A stretch of 64,000 bases of DNA, taken from Aurantiacibacter poecillastricola (GTDB taxonomy: Bacteria; Pseudomonadota; Alphaproteobacteria; Sphingomonadales; Sphingomonadaceae). How positions within the stretch are numbered: the stretch's first letter is position 1; each line of letters begins with the position of its first letter. The notes beneath the pieces are model-generated. The model searched no databases, was not told the origin of the DNA, and worked only from the letters and a program-made list of their open reading frames with translations. Positions 53,822 to 62,530 of this stretch are shown piece after piece. A program made the position numbers and the translations under genes. The DNA lies in NCBI RefSeq assembly GCF_030730945.1, contig NZ_JAVAMS010000002.1:186001-250000 (forward strand), written 5' to 3'.

Positions 53822-55252
53822 GTGACCGCGTCCGAACCGGACAAATTCGACGAAATGCATACGCCCGAAGGCGATGTGCGCGAAGCCTATCAGGGATACC
53901 AGGAATGGCTGGGGCAGCAGGACGATGGTTACCTGCGCCGAAAGCATTTCGAAGCGGAAAGCTTCTTCCGGAAAACGGGCATCACCTTCAATGTCTATGG
54001 AGAGGACGATGCCGAGGAACGGCTGATCCCCTTCGACATGGTGCCGCGCATCATTTCAGGGGGCGAATGGCGCCGCCTTTCCCGCGGAATCGAACAACGG
54101 GTGAGGGCACTCAATGCCTTCATGCACGATCTCTATCACCGGCAGGAAATCATCCGCTCAGGTCGGCTTCCGGAACGCCTGTTTCGCGACAATGCCGCGT
54201 GGCTGCCGCAGATGGTCGGCTTCACACCGCCGGGCGGGGTCTACACCCATATCGTCGGCATCGATCTGGTGCGCACGGGCCCTGACGAATTCATGGTGCT
54301 GGAGGATAATGCCCGCACCCCCAGCGGCGTCTCCTACATGCTGGAGAACCGCGAGACGATGATGTCCATGTTCCCCGAACTGTTCAGCAAGGTGAAGGTG
54401 TGCGACGTCTCCGACTATCCGCGGCGTCTGGCGAAGAGCCTGGCCGCCTGCGCGCCCGAAGGTGTTGAAGGCAATCCCAGCATCGCGGTGCTGACACCGG
54501 GCATCTACAATTCAGCCTATTACGAGCATGCCTTCCTCGCCGACCAGATGGGCGCCGAACTGGTAGAAGGCAGCGACCTTCGCGTGGTGAACGGCAAGGT
54601 ACAGATGCGCACCACCGTGGGTTTCCGCCCGGTGGACGTGATCTACCGCCGCGTGGATGACGAATTCCTCGACCCGCTTACCTTCAATCCCGACAGCGTG
54701 CTGGGCGTGCCGGGCATCATGGACGTGTACCGGGCGGGCAATGTCACCATCGCAAATGCGCCGGGAACGGGCGTTGCCGATGACAAGGCGATCTACTCCT
54801 TCATGCCCGACATCGTGGAGTTCTACACAGGCGAGAAGCCGCTCTTGCCCAATGTCGAGACGTTCCGCTGCGCCGATCCCGACGCACTCAAATACGTGCT
54901 CGACAATTTGGCCGAGCTGGTGGTGAAGGAAGTGCACGGTTCTGGCGGGTACGGAATGCTGATCGGCCCGGCAGCCAGCAAGAAGGAAATCGCCGCCTTC
55001 CGCCACAAGCTGGAAAACAAGCCGGAAAACTACATCGCCCAGCCGACCCTGTCCCTATCCACCTGCCCGATCTTCACCAAGAAGGGCCTTGCGCCGCGCC
55101 ACGTCGATCTCAGGCCTTTCGTGCTGTGTTCGCCGGATGGCGTCGACATCACGCCGGGCGGGTTGACCCGTGTGGCGCTGAAGAAGGGCTCGCTGGTAGT
55201 GAATTCCAGCCAGGGAGGCGGCACCAAGGACAGCTGGGTGCTGGACGACTGA
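53822..55252 (+). CDS. Circularly permuted type-2 ATP-grasp protein
   Basis: This 476-residue protein is read from a GTG (53822) preceded by AAGGGGATC. The family hallmarks are IPFDMVPRIISGGEWRRLSRGIEQRVRALNAFMHDLYHR in outline, VLEDNARTPSGVSYMLENRE, TPGIYNSAYYEHAFLADQMG, and the late VVKEVHGSGGYGMLIGPAA. The last supplies the permuted ATP-binding residues. Such enzymes are predicted to form peptide-like (amide) bonds with ATP. It is the first of four genes (ATP-grasp, alpha-E, transglutaminase, Anbu) separated by 22, 15 and -4 bases. The longer open frame from 53768 lacks a ribosome site. Confidence 0.88.
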   Translation: MTASEPDKFDEMHTPEGDVREAYQGYQEWLGQQDDGYLRRKHFEAESFFRKTGITFNVYGEDDAEERLIPFDMVPRIISGGEWRRLSRGIEQRVRALNAFMHDLYHRQEIIRSGRLPERLFRDNAAWLPQMVGFTPPGGVYTHIVGIDLVRTGPDEFMVLEDNARTPSGVSYMLENRETMMSMFPELFSKVKVCDVSDYPRRLAKSLAACAPEGVEGNPSIAVLTPGIYNSAYYEHAFLADQMGAELVEGSDLRVVNGKVQMRTTVGFRPVDVIYRRVDDEFLDPLTFNPDSVLGVPGIMDVYRAGNVTIANAPGTGVADDKAIYSFMPDIVEFYTGEKPLLPNVETFRCADPDALKYVLDNLAELVVKEVHGSGGYGMLIGPAASKKEIAAFRHKLENKPENYIAQPTLSLSTCPIFTKKGLAPRHVDLRPFVLCSPDGVDITPGGLTRVALKKGSLVVNSSQGGGTKDSWVLDD

Positions 55253-55274
55253 TGCGGATCGGAGATTCAACGCA

Positions 55275-56219
55275 ATGCTAGGCCGCGTCGCCCACGGCAT
55301 CTTCTGGATGTATCGCTATCTCGAGCGCGGGGAAAACACCGCCCGCCTGCTCGCCGCCGGGCAGCGCATGGCGCTGACCCGCGGCCAGGACATGGCTGAC
55401 CAGGAATGGAAGTCCATTCTCACCACGCTCGGCCTGCGCCAGGCCTACGAGAAGCACCACGAGGGCTATGACGGGCCCCAAGTGTGCGATTTCGTGCTGC
55501 GCTCAAAGCACAATCCCGAAAGCGTGCTTTCGATGATGGAGCGAGCGCGAACCAACGCGCGCGCCTGCCGCTCGGCCATCACCGCCGAGGTGTGGGAAGC
55601 GGTGAACGAGGGGTGGATGACCCTGCGCGACCTGCTGGCTCGGCCGGTGCGCAATTCCAACCTTAACATGTCGCTGGGCGCGATCCGCCGCGAAAGCACG
55701 CTGGCGCGCGGCGCCTCGCACGGCTCCATGCTGCGCAACGAGACCTATTGCTTCGCCCGCATGGGTACCTGGCTGGAGCGGGCAGACAACACCGCGCGTA
55801 TCCTCGACGTGAAATACTACCTGCTGCTGCCCTCGCTATCCTATGTGGGCACGCCGCTCGACACCGGTCAGTGGGATAACGTGCTGCGGGCGCTGGCAGC
55901 AGAGCGTGCCTATCGTTGGCTCAATGCTGGACGAATGGATGCGCGGTCGATTGCCGATTTCCTTATCCTGGACGAACGATTTCCGCGTAGCCTCAGGTTC
56001 TGCTATTCGGAAATGCGAAGCAATTTGGCCGAACTTGCGCGGCTCCACGGCGCCGAAGGCACTTGCCACGAAGCCATGCGCGAGGCGGACCTGCGCCTCA
56101 ACGGCAAGAGCGTGGAGGACATCTTCGACCAGGGGCTGCACCAGTTCCTGCTCGAATTCATTTCGGCGAACCAGTCGCTCGCCGGCGCCATCGCCCAAGA
56201 TTATCGCTTCGTCTCCTGA
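55275..56219 (+). CDS. Alpha-E domain protein
   Basis: This 314-residue all-helical protein begins MLGRVAHGIFWMYRYLERGENTARLL, the canonical alpha-E opening. The middle contains SVLSMMERARTNARACR, NETYCFARMGTWLERADNTARILDVKYYL, and the end DIFDQGLHQFLLEFI. Alpha-E domains are found almost only next to the permuted ATP-grasp and transglutaminase genes. They are thought to assist or receive the ligase product. The gene is 22 bases downstream of the ATP-grasp gene and 15 bases before the transglutaminase. Confidence 0.9.
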   Translation: MLGRVAHGIFWMYRYLERGENTARLLAAGQRMALTRGQDMADQEWKSILTTLGLRQAYEKHHEGYDGPQVCDFVLRSKHNPESVLSMMERARTNARACRSAITAEVWEAVNEGWMTLRDLLARPVRNSNLNMSLGAIRRESTLARGASHGSMLRNETYCFARMGTWLERADNTARILDVKYYLLLPSLSYVGTPLDTGQWDNVLRALAAERAYRWLNAGRMDARSIADFLILDERFPRSLRFCYSEMRSNLAELARLHGAEGTCHEAMREADLRLNGKSVEDIFDQGLHQFLLEFISANQSLAGAIAQDYRFVS

Positions 56220-56234
56220 CGGGAAAGCAAACCC

Positions 56235-57059
56235 ATGCGCCTCAACATTCGTCACACCACCCGCTATCGCTTCGCCAGCCCCGTGGCACATGGCATCCAG
56301 CGCCTGCGGCTGACGCCTAAGGAGACGCAGGGGCAACGCATCCTCGAATGGAAGATGGAGTTCGAAGGCGCCTACGAACAGCTCACCTATGACGACCAGA
56401 ACTTCAACCACGTGACCCTTGCGGCAGTGGAGGAAGGCACGCGCGAGGTCGTCGTTTCGTGTTCCGGAAAGGTCGATACGCAGGACCATGCAGGCGTCAT
56501 CGGTCAACATGCAGGGCACCTGCCGCTCTGGGCGTTCCTCAGCCAGACAGAGCTCACGCGCCCCGGCCCGAAGATCAAGGCGCTCATCGCCGATGTGGAG
56601 CGCAGCGAGGAAGGCATGGTCGGCACGCTGCACAATCTCTCCGACGTCATTCGCGAGAAGGTGAAATACGGCACCGGGTCCACCGGTGTTTCCACCACCG
56701 GAGAGGAAGCGGTGGAAGAAGGTATGGGCGTGTGTCAGGACCATGCACATATCTTCATCGCCGCCGCCCGCTCGCTGGATATTCCCGCCCGCTATGTCAG
56801 CGGCTACCTGATGATGAACGACCGTGTCGAACAGGAAGCCTCGCACGCCTGGGCGGAAGCCTATGTGCAGAATCTGGGCTGGGTCGGTTTCGACATTTCC
56901 AATGGTATCAGCCCCGATCCGCGCTATGTGCGCGTGGCCACGGGTCGCGACTATTCCGATGCCGCGCCCATCACCGGGATCAGTTTCGGCGCGATCACCG
57001 AGGATCTGTCGGTCGATCTCGCCGTCGAACAACAGCAGGAAGACCAGCAGCAGCAATGA
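56235..57059 (+). CDS. Transglutaminase-like cysteine peptidase
   Basis: The 274-residue protein has an N-terminal bacterial transglutaminase-like beta domain (MRLNIRHTTRYRFASPVAHGI) and the papain-like catalytic domain. The triad is Cys167 in GVCQDHAH, His204 in ASHAWAEAYV and Asp220 in VGFDISNG. Family members usually cleave or transfer peptide bonds. The C-terminal tail EQQQEDQQQQ is unusual and glutamine-rich. It overlaps the Anbu gene by 4 bases (ATGA). With ATP-grasp and alpha-E it fits a predicted peptide-tag making and removing cycle. Confidence 0.9.
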   Translation: MRLNIRHTTRYRFASPVAHGIQRLRLTPKETQGQRILEWKMEFEGAYEQLTYDDQNFNHVTLAAVEEGTREVVVSCSGKVDTQDHAGVIGQHAGHLPLWAFLSQTELTRPGPKIKALIADVERSEEGMVGTLHNLSDVIREKVKYGTGSTGVSTTGEEAVEEGMGVCQDHAHIFIAAARSLDIPARYVSGYLMMNDRVEQEASHAWAEAYVQNLGWVGFDISNGISPDPRYVRVATGRDYSDAAPITGISFGAITEDLSVDLAVEQQQEDQQQQ

Positions 57060-57811
57060 CCTATTGCGTAGGAATGGTGCTCGAAAAGGGCCTCGTCCTC
57101 ATGAGCGATACCCGCACCAATTCGGGCGTCGACAATATCTCCGTGTTCCGCAAGATGTTCCACTGGACCGTACCGGGAGAGCGTATCATCACGCTGATGA
57201 CCGCCGGCAATCTCGCTACCACGCAGGCGGTGATCAGCCGGCTTGAGGAGCGTACGAAGGCCCCGTCGGAACGGCAGAATTCGCTGATGGAACTGCCTAC
57301 CATGTTCCAGGTCGCCAGCGAAACCGGCAAGCTCCTGCGGGAGGTGATCGCCGAAACGCAGGAGGATAACGGCCAGCGCGGGAAGGGTCGGTTCACGGCA
57401 AGCATTATTCTCGCAGGTCAGATCAAGGGCATGGAGCCGCGCCTGTTCATGATCTATCCTGAGGGCAATTTCATCGAAGCCAGCTTCGACACGCCATTCT
57501 TCCAGATTGGCGAGACGAAATATGGTCGCCCGATCATCATTCGCGGCTACGACCGGCAGATGAGCTTCGAGGATGCCGTGAAATTGCTGATGGTCAGCTT
57601 CGATTCCACGCTGAAAGCCAATCTCTCCGTTGGTCTCCCTCTGGATCTCATGGTGATCGAGCGGGAAGGTTTCGGCGCAAAGCACGAGCGGCGGATCGAG
57701 GCGAGCGATCCCTATTTCAATGCCATAAGCGACAGCTGGAGCGAGGCGCTGCGCAGCGCTTTCCATTCGCTGCCCGATTACAGTTTCTACCAGCCTGATG
57801 AGGCTGAATAG
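57056..57811 (+). CDS. Anbu (ancestral beta-subunit) proteasome-like peptidase
   Basis: The 251-residue Ntn-hydrolase starts MTYCVGMVLEKGLVLMSDTRT. Removal of Met exposes Thr1, with Asp17 (SDTRTN) and Lys32 (FRKMF) in the expected active-site positions. The segments RFTASIILAGQIKG and ETKYGRPIIIRGY are typical of Anbu (also named BPH). Known Anbu particles form lock-washer or helical assemblies and show little peptidase activity. The start overlaps the transglutaminase stop. A 210-base gap follows it. The set suggests specialised processing of a modified peptide, not general proteolysis. Confidence 0.92.
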   Translation: MTYCVGMVLEKGLVLMSDTRTNSGVDNISVFRKMFHWTVPGERIITLMTAGNLATTQAVISRLEERTKAPSERQNSLMELPTMFQVASETGKLLREVIAETQEDNGQRGKGRFTASIILAGQIKGMEPRLFMIYPEGNFIEASFDTPFFQIGETKYGRPIIIRGYDRQMSFEDAVKLLMVSFDSTLKANLSVGLPLDLMVIEREGFGAKHERRIEASDPYFNAISDSWSEALRSAFHSLPDYSFYQPDEAE

Positions 57812-57944
57812 GTGATACTCCCTAGTTGAAATCGCCAGTCAGGCGGTTTCCGCAGACTGCGTGGAATCCCGGACGCTGAAATTTTACGAGGGAAAGATCG
57901 GATCCGGATGTTTTCTGTTCCTCGCAGGAGCCATACTAATCCCA

Positions 57945-57961
57945 TATAGCAATTTGTTATA
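57945..57961. promoter_or_regulatory. Candidate operator palindrome upstream of the LuxR-type gene
   Basis: The 17-base quasi-palindrome TATAGCAATTTGTTATA matches its own reverse complement at 14 of 16 non-central positions. It lies 60 bases before the ATG at 58022, in the AT-rich gap that follows Anbu. A second short inverted pair, CCTGT/ACAGG (58003-58018), sits right against the start codon. These may bind the LuxR-type product or hide its ribosome site. Confidence 0.45.
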
Positions 57962-58021
57962 GGTGGAATTCCGAAGTATTACGGATTTCACGATGCTAAA
58001 TTCCTGTACAAAGACAGGGGC

Positions 58022-58711
58022 ATGGAACACCGCATCACAATCCACATCGTCGGCGGCAACAGCCGCTCCCGCGCAGAGCAATCGCGCCTGATCCTCGCCA
58101 TGGGCCACCATGCGGAGGTTTACTCGGACCTTATTGAACTCATCGACCGCCCTCCGCAGTCGGGGGTCATCCTCGCCAGCGATGACCTGCTGGAGAACGG
58201 CGTCGCTTCCCTGCTGGACGAACTGGCAGACGCCGGGATCTGGACGCCCTTGGTCGCCGCCAAGATAGAACCGGGTGTGGAAGAGGTCGTGGAAGCGATC
58301 CAGGCGGGCGCGCTCGATTTTCTCGAACTTCCTTTGAGCGAAAGCGAAGTCAGGCGCATGGTCGCGCATGTCCACTCCGACGCTGGCCGCCATGCAGAGG
58401 CGCGCCGCCGCCTGATCGATGCCCGCCGCCGTATTAGCATGCTCTCCCGGCGAGAGCGGGAAGTGCTCGACTGGTTGAGCGAGGGCTGTTCCAACAAGGC
58501 CATTGCCCGCAATCTCGAGATCAGCCCGCGCACCGTTGAAATCCACCGCGCCAATATGATGGACAAGCTCGGGGCGAACCATGCAGCGGAAGCCGTCCGA
58601 CTAAGGCTGGAGGCAGCCTTCAAGGAAAGGAAGGGAGCGACCGGAAAAAAGCCTGAAGCGCCCGTAGGTGGCGCCGCAAAAGTTAGGGAAATGGTCAACC
58701 CGAACGATTGA
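58022..58711 (+). CDS. LuxR/FixJ-type regulator with degenerate receiver domain
   Basis: The 229-residue protein has a receiver-like domain (1-118) joined to a GerE/LuxR helix-turn-helix (138-195, MLSRREREVLDWLSEGCSNKAIARNL in outline). The receiver lacks canonical residues. The acidic pair is Gly11-Gly12, the usual acceptor Asp position aligns with Ser53 (Asp54-Asp55 follow), the switch Thr is Ala, and the conserved Lys is Leu103 (FLELPL). It is therefore likely a pseudo-receiver acting without phosphorylation. A basic, low-complexity tail follows the HTH. It stands 210 bases behind the Anbu operon on the same strand. Confidence 0.85.
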   Translation: MEHRITIHIVGGNSRSRAEQSRLILAMGHHAEVYSDLIELIDRPPQSGVILASDDLLENGVASLLDELADAGIWTPLVAAKIEPGVEEVVEAIQAGALDFLELPLSESEVRRMVAHVHSDAGRHAEARRRLIDARRRISMLSRREREVLDWLSEGCSNKAIARNLEISPRTVEIHRANMMDKLGANHAAEAVRLRLEAAFKERKGATGKKPEAPVGGAAKVREMVNPND

Positions 58712-58741
58712 GCTTGTTCCGAACGTTTTATCAGCAAGAAG

Positions 58742-59419
58742 TCAGCGGCAGTAGGACTCGCCCTCGATCACAGCCTCGAGGTGGAGATGATCGCGGTGCG
58801 CTGCGTTGTAATCGGGTCCGAGTACGACATCAAAACGGCGGCACGCGCTGCGCTGAACGATGCGCAGGAACTCCCGTTCGCGACTGTCTCCGTTCCAGCC
58901 ATCCGCAACGCTGATCCGCCGACCATCCGCCAGCACGAAACCACCGACGTCTATGGCATCGGCGCTCGCGTGGGCGCTGCGGCGGCCGGACCCCGCCACG
59001 TTGCGGCACGCGAAACTGCCCATCGTCTGGATGCTCGCGAGGCGCGCGCCGAAGACCTGCTGTGCCGCCCGGTCCACCCCATAGCGCGCCCAGGCAGCGA
59101 ACGCAGCGGAGACAGGGCAGGTGACAGGCCCGAGATTGGTGACCTCCAGCCGTCCCGTGTCGCTCGCCAGCGCATGCATCTGCACGGTGTTGAGGTTGGA
59201 GCAGCCTTGCCCCAAATAGCGATCCGGCAGCGCATCGAACCGCACGCCGGCCCGGCCGAGGTCGTTGAGGCACTGGTTCGCTTCCGGACGCTGCGACAGG
59301 CCCGGCAAGGCGCCTTCGCCCGAAGTGGGTGTCCCGCTTCGATCCTCCCGGCTACCCGGCAGGACGGAGCATCCCCCCAGCGCAGCCGTTGTGAGCAGGA
59401 GCATGAGCGCTTTCTTCAT
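58742..59419 (-). CDS. Extensin-like lipoprotein (DD-peptidase-like fold)
   Basis: The 225-residue lipoprotein has lipobox LGGC at Cys17 and an extensin-like C-terminal domain. The core motifs are SAHASADAIDVGGFVLADG (His and Asp metal ligands of the LAS/DD-carboxypeptidase fold) and HRDHLHLEAV near the end. The rest has CLNDLGRAGVRFDALPD and CSNLNTVQMHAL. Proteins with this domain are thought to act on peptidoglycan cross-links. The start has AAGGAG seven bases upstream; the longer frame to 59473 lacks a signal. It is tail-to-tail with the LuxR-type gene and divergent from serC. Confidence 0.85.
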   Translation of the reverse strand: MKKALMLLLTTAALGGCSVLPGSREDRSGTPTSGEGALPGLSQRPEANQCLNDLGRAGVRFDALPDRYLGQGCSNLNTVQMHALASDTGRLEVTNLGPVTCPVSAAFAAWARYGVDRAAQQVFGARLASIQTMGSFACRNVAGSGRRSAHASADAIDVGGFVLADGRRISVADGWNGDSREREFLRIVQRSACRRFDVVLGPDYNAAHRDHLHLEAVIEGESYCR

Positions 59420-59623
59420 GTGGACTCCTTCGCACAGGCCCCGGCAGGGCCAGTCGCTCAGTATGTCAGCCACGAACTTAAGGGAACCCGTACCGGGTCC
59501 GAGGCATCCCTATGGTTACACAAGTAACCGCAAATTCGTTTGACTCATTCGCGGCCATCTCTAGTGGCCGCTGCGGGCCACGCGGTCCCAACGCCGCGCG
59601 AGCTCTCTGCAAGGAGAGAATAC

Positions 59624-60784
59624 ATGACTAAGCAACCTGAGCTCCGTCCGGAGCGCCCCTTCTTTTCATCCGGTCCCACTGCGAAGCCTCCCGGCTGGTC
59701 GCCCGACAAGCTCGACCTCAAGTCGCTGGGCCGTTCGCACCGTTCCAAATACGCCAAGGGCCGGCTGAAATACGCCATCGACCTTACCCGTGAACTGCTG
59801 GGCGTGCCCGACGACTATCTCGTCGGCATCATGCCCGGCTCCGACACCGGCGCGCTGGAATGCGCGATGTGGACCATGCTCGGCGCGCGACCCGCGACGA
59901 TCGCCGCATGGGAAAGCTTCGGCAATGTCTGGATTCAGGACGCGGTCAAGCAGCTCAAGCTGAAGGACCTGCAGGTGCTGGACGCCGATTACGGCGAGAT
60001 TCCCGACCTTGCGCAGATCCCGCAGGAAAACGACGTCGTCTTCACCTGGAACGGCACCACCTCGGGCGCAAAGATTCCGGACACGGACTGGTTGGCGCCG
60101 GGCCGCGAAGGCCTTGCCATCAACGATGCCACCAGCGCCATCTTCGCGATGGAGATGGACTGGGCGAAGCTCGATGCCACCACCTACAGCTGGCAGAAGG
60201 TGCTGGGCGGCGAGGCGCAGCACGGCATGCTCATTCTCAGCCCGAAGGCAGTGCAACGCATCGAAAGCTACGATCCCGAGTGGCCGCTGCCCAAGCTCTT
60301 CCGTCTGAAGAAGGGCGACAAGCTGAACCGCTCGATCTTCGAAGGCGCCACGATCAACACGCCCTCCATGCTGGCGACGGAAGACTACATCGCCGCGCTG
60401 GAATGGGTGAAGTCGATCGGCGGAAAGGAAGAGATGTTCCGCCGTGCCGACGCCAATGCGAAGATCGTGAAGGACTGGATCGAAGCGACGCCGTGGCTGC
60501 GCAACATGGTCTCCGACCCTGCCAAGCGGACGAATACCGGCGTGTGCATGGTCTTCCAGGGCGACTGGATCGACAGTCTCTCTGAAGAGGAACAGGCTGC
60601 CGTGCCCAAGAAGATCGCTTCCAGGTTGGAAGAGATGGACATCGGCTACGATTTCAACGGCTACCGCGATGCCCCTCCGGGCCTGCGCATCTGGTGCGGC
60701 GGATCGGTCGAGTCCGAGGACATCGAGCGCCTGTTGCCGTGGATCGAATGGGCTTACGAAGAGCTCAAGGCCGGCAATCTCTGA
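59624..60784 (+). CDS. serC: Phosphoserine aminotransferase (alphaproteobacterial type)
   Basis: The 386-residue PLP enzyme converts 3-phosphohydroxypyruvate to phosphoserine. It starts MTKQPELRPERPFFSSGPTAKPPGW and is of the longer alphaproteobacterial subtype. The PLP Lys is in TYSWQKVLGGEAQHGML. The MPGSDTGALECAMWTMLG and FTWNGTTSGAKIPD segments are characteristic. An AAGGAGAG Shine-Dalgarno lies about 6 bases before the ATG. The open frame runs further upstream to 59540 but has no ribosome site. serA follows 106 bases downstream. Confidence 0.95.
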   Translation: MTKQPELRPERPFFSSGPTAKPPGWSPDKLDLKSLGRSHRSKYAKGRLKYAIDLTRELLGVPDDYLVGIMPGSDTGALECAMWTMLGARPATIAAWESFGNVWIQDAVKQLKLKDLQVLDADYGEIPDLAQIPQENDVVFTWNGTTSGAKIPDTDWLAPGREGLAINDATSAIFAMEMDWAKLDATTYSWQKVLGGEAQHGMLILSPKAVQRIESYDPEWPLPKLFRLKKGDKLNRSIFEGATINTPSMLATEDYIAALEWVKSIGGKEEMFRRADANAKIVKDWIEATPWLRNMVSDPAKRTNTGVCMVFQGDWIDSLSEEEQAAVPKKIASRLEEMDIGYDFNGYRDAPPGLRIWCGGSVESEDIERLLPWIEWAYEELKAGNL

Positions 60785-60795
60785 TTCTCGCGTGA

Positions 60796-60813
60796 CCCGG
60801 GCGCTTGCCCGGG
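60796..60813 (+). terminator. GC hairpin between serC and serA
   Basis: A perfect 7-base stem CCCGGGC/GCCCGGG with the loop GCTT begins 12 bases after the serC stop. No T-run follows immediately (ACGCTACCCCGTTTTCC), so it may stabilise serC mRNA or cause partial termination before serA. Confidence 0.4.
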
Positions 60814-60890
60814 ACGCTACCCCGTTTTCCCGAAGTCGGCAGACGCCACAGCCTTATCCGCGTCCCGGCCATTCCTGACAGGATTTCCCC

Positions 60891-62474
60891 ATGACCAAGC
60901 CCAAAGTCCTCATTTCCGACAAGATGGACGAAAACGCAGCCCGCATCTTCAAGGAACGCGGCTGCGACGTCGATGTCATCACCGGTCAGACGCCCGAAGA
61001 ACTCAAGGCGATCATCGGCGAGTATGACGGTCTTGCCATTCGCTCCTCCACGACGGTGACAGCCGATATCCTGGAAGCCGCGACCAACCTCAAAGTCATC
61101 GGGCGCGCCGGCATCGGCGTGGACAATGTCGATATCCCCGCCGCCTCGTCCAAGGGCGTGGTGGTGATGAATACGCCGTTCGGCAACTCCATCACCACTG
61201 CCGAACATGCCATCGCTATGATGATGGCACTCGCCCGCCAAATCCCCGAGGCCAACGCCCGGACCAAGGCTGGCGAATGGCCGAAGAAGGATTTCATGGG
61301 TATCGAGGTGACCGGCAAGACGCTGGGCCTGATCGGCGCCGGCAATATCGGCGCCATCGTCGCCAGCCGCGCACTGGGCCTCAAGATGAAGGTGGTGGCC
61401 TACGATCCCTTCCTCACTACCGAGCGCGCGATCGAGATCGGCGTGGAAAAGGTGGATCTGGGCCAGCTGCTGGAGCGCGCCGATTTCATCACGCTGCACA
61501 CCCCGCTGACCGACGAGACCCGCAACATACTCTCGCGAGAGCGGCTGGAACAGACCAAGCCCGGCGTGCGCATCATCAACTGCGCGCGCGGCGGCCTGAT
61601 CGACGAGGCGGCGCTGAAGGACATGCTGGAGAGCGGCCATGTCGCAGGCGCCGCGCTCGACGTGTTCCTGAAGGAGCCCGCGAAGGACAATCCCCTGTTC
61701 GACGCTCCCAACTTCATCTGCACCCCGCATCTCGGCGCATCGACCACCGAGGCGCAGGTCAACGTGGCGTTGCAGGTCGCCGACCAGATGAGCGACTACC
61801 TGGTGAACGGCGGCGTGATGAATGCGCTCAACATGCCCAGCCTTTCCGCCGAGGAAGCGCCGAAGCTGAAGCCCTACATGGCGCTGGCGGAGAACCTCGG
61901 CTCACTGGTGGGCCAGCTTGCACATGGCGAGTTGAGCAAGATCAGCATCGAGACCGAGGGCCATGCTGCGGAGCTTAACCAGAAACCCATCGTCGGCGCC
62001 GTCCTGGCGGGCCTGATGAAGCGCTATTCGCAGAGCGTGAACATGGTCAACGCACCATTCCTCGCAAAGGAGCGCGGCATGGAAGTGCGCGAGATTCGCA
62101 ACGAGCGCGAGGGCACGTTCCAGACGCTGGTGCGCGTTACCGTGGCGACCAGCCAGGGCAACCGCTCCGTGGCGGGCACTCTGTTCGGCAATTCCGATCC
62201 GCGCCTTGTCGAGATTTTCGGTATCGGGATCGAGGCGGACTTGGCGGGCGAGATGCTATATATCGTCAACCGGGACGCCCCCGGATTCATCGGCCGCGTG
62301 GGCGCGCTGATGGGCGAGCACGATATCAATATCGGCACCTTCCACCTCGGTCGCCGCGATGCGGGTGACGAAGCGATCATCCTGCTCAGCGTCGACCAGC
62401 CCATCCCGCAGGAGGTCATCGATGCCGCCTGCAAGCTGGACGGCGTGAAGGTGGTGCGGGCGCTCTCGTTCTGA
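60891..62474 (+). CDS. serA: D-3-phosphoglycerate dehydrogenase (ACT-domain type)
   Basis: The 527-residue enzyme starts serine synthesis by oxidising 3-phosphoglycerate. It has a substrate-binding half, then the NAD motif TLGLIGAGNIGAIVASRALGLKMKVVAYDP in outline. The catalytic Arg is in NCARGGLIDEAAL, with Glu in the ALDVFLKEP region and His in TPHLGASTTEAQ. The intervening domain (about 325-450) and a C-terminal ACT domain with AGEMLYIVNRDAPGFIGRVGALMGEHDINIGTF in outline suggest serine feedback control. The next gene is hisZ. Confidence 0.96.
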   Translation: MTKPKVLISDKMDENAARIFKERGCDVDVITGQTPEELKAIIGEYDGLAIRSSTTVTADILEAATNLKVIGRAGIGVDNVDIPAASSKGVVVMNTPFGNSITTAEHAIAMMMALARQIPEANARTKAGEWPKKDFMGIEVTGKTLGLIGAGNIGAIVASRALGLKMKVVAYDPFLTTERAIEIGVEKVDLGQLLERADFITLHTPLTDETRNILSRERLEQTKPGVRIINCARGGLIDEAALKDMLESGHVAGAALDVFLKEPAKDNPLFDAPNFICTPHLGASTTEAQVNVALQVADQMSDYLVNGGVMNALNMPSLSAEEAPKLKPYMALAENLGSLVGQLAHGELSKISIETEGHAAELNQKPIVGAVLAGLMKRYSQSVNMVNAPFLAKERGMEVREIRNEREGTFQTLVRVTVATSQGNRSVAGTLFGNSDPRLVEIFGIGIEADLAGEMLYIVNRDAPGFIGRVGALMGEHDINIGTFHLGRRDAGDEAIILLSVDQPIPQEVIDAACKLDGVKVVRALSF

Positions 62475-62482
62475 CCCGGCCT

Positions 62483-62508
62483 TTCATCCCGGCTTCCGCC
62501 GGGATGAA
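62483..62508 (+). repeat. Perfect intergenic hairpin element before hisZ
   Basis: An 11-base perfect stem TTCATCCCGGC/GCCGGGATGAA flanks the loop TTCC, 8 bases after the serA stop. This kind of CATCCCGGC palindrome is a recurrent sphingomonad intergenic element. It contains an ATG (62504) in frame with hisZ, which is why that ATG was not used as the start. Confidence 0.7.
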
Positions 62509-62530
62509 CCTGCCGCTAGAGGCTGCTGCC

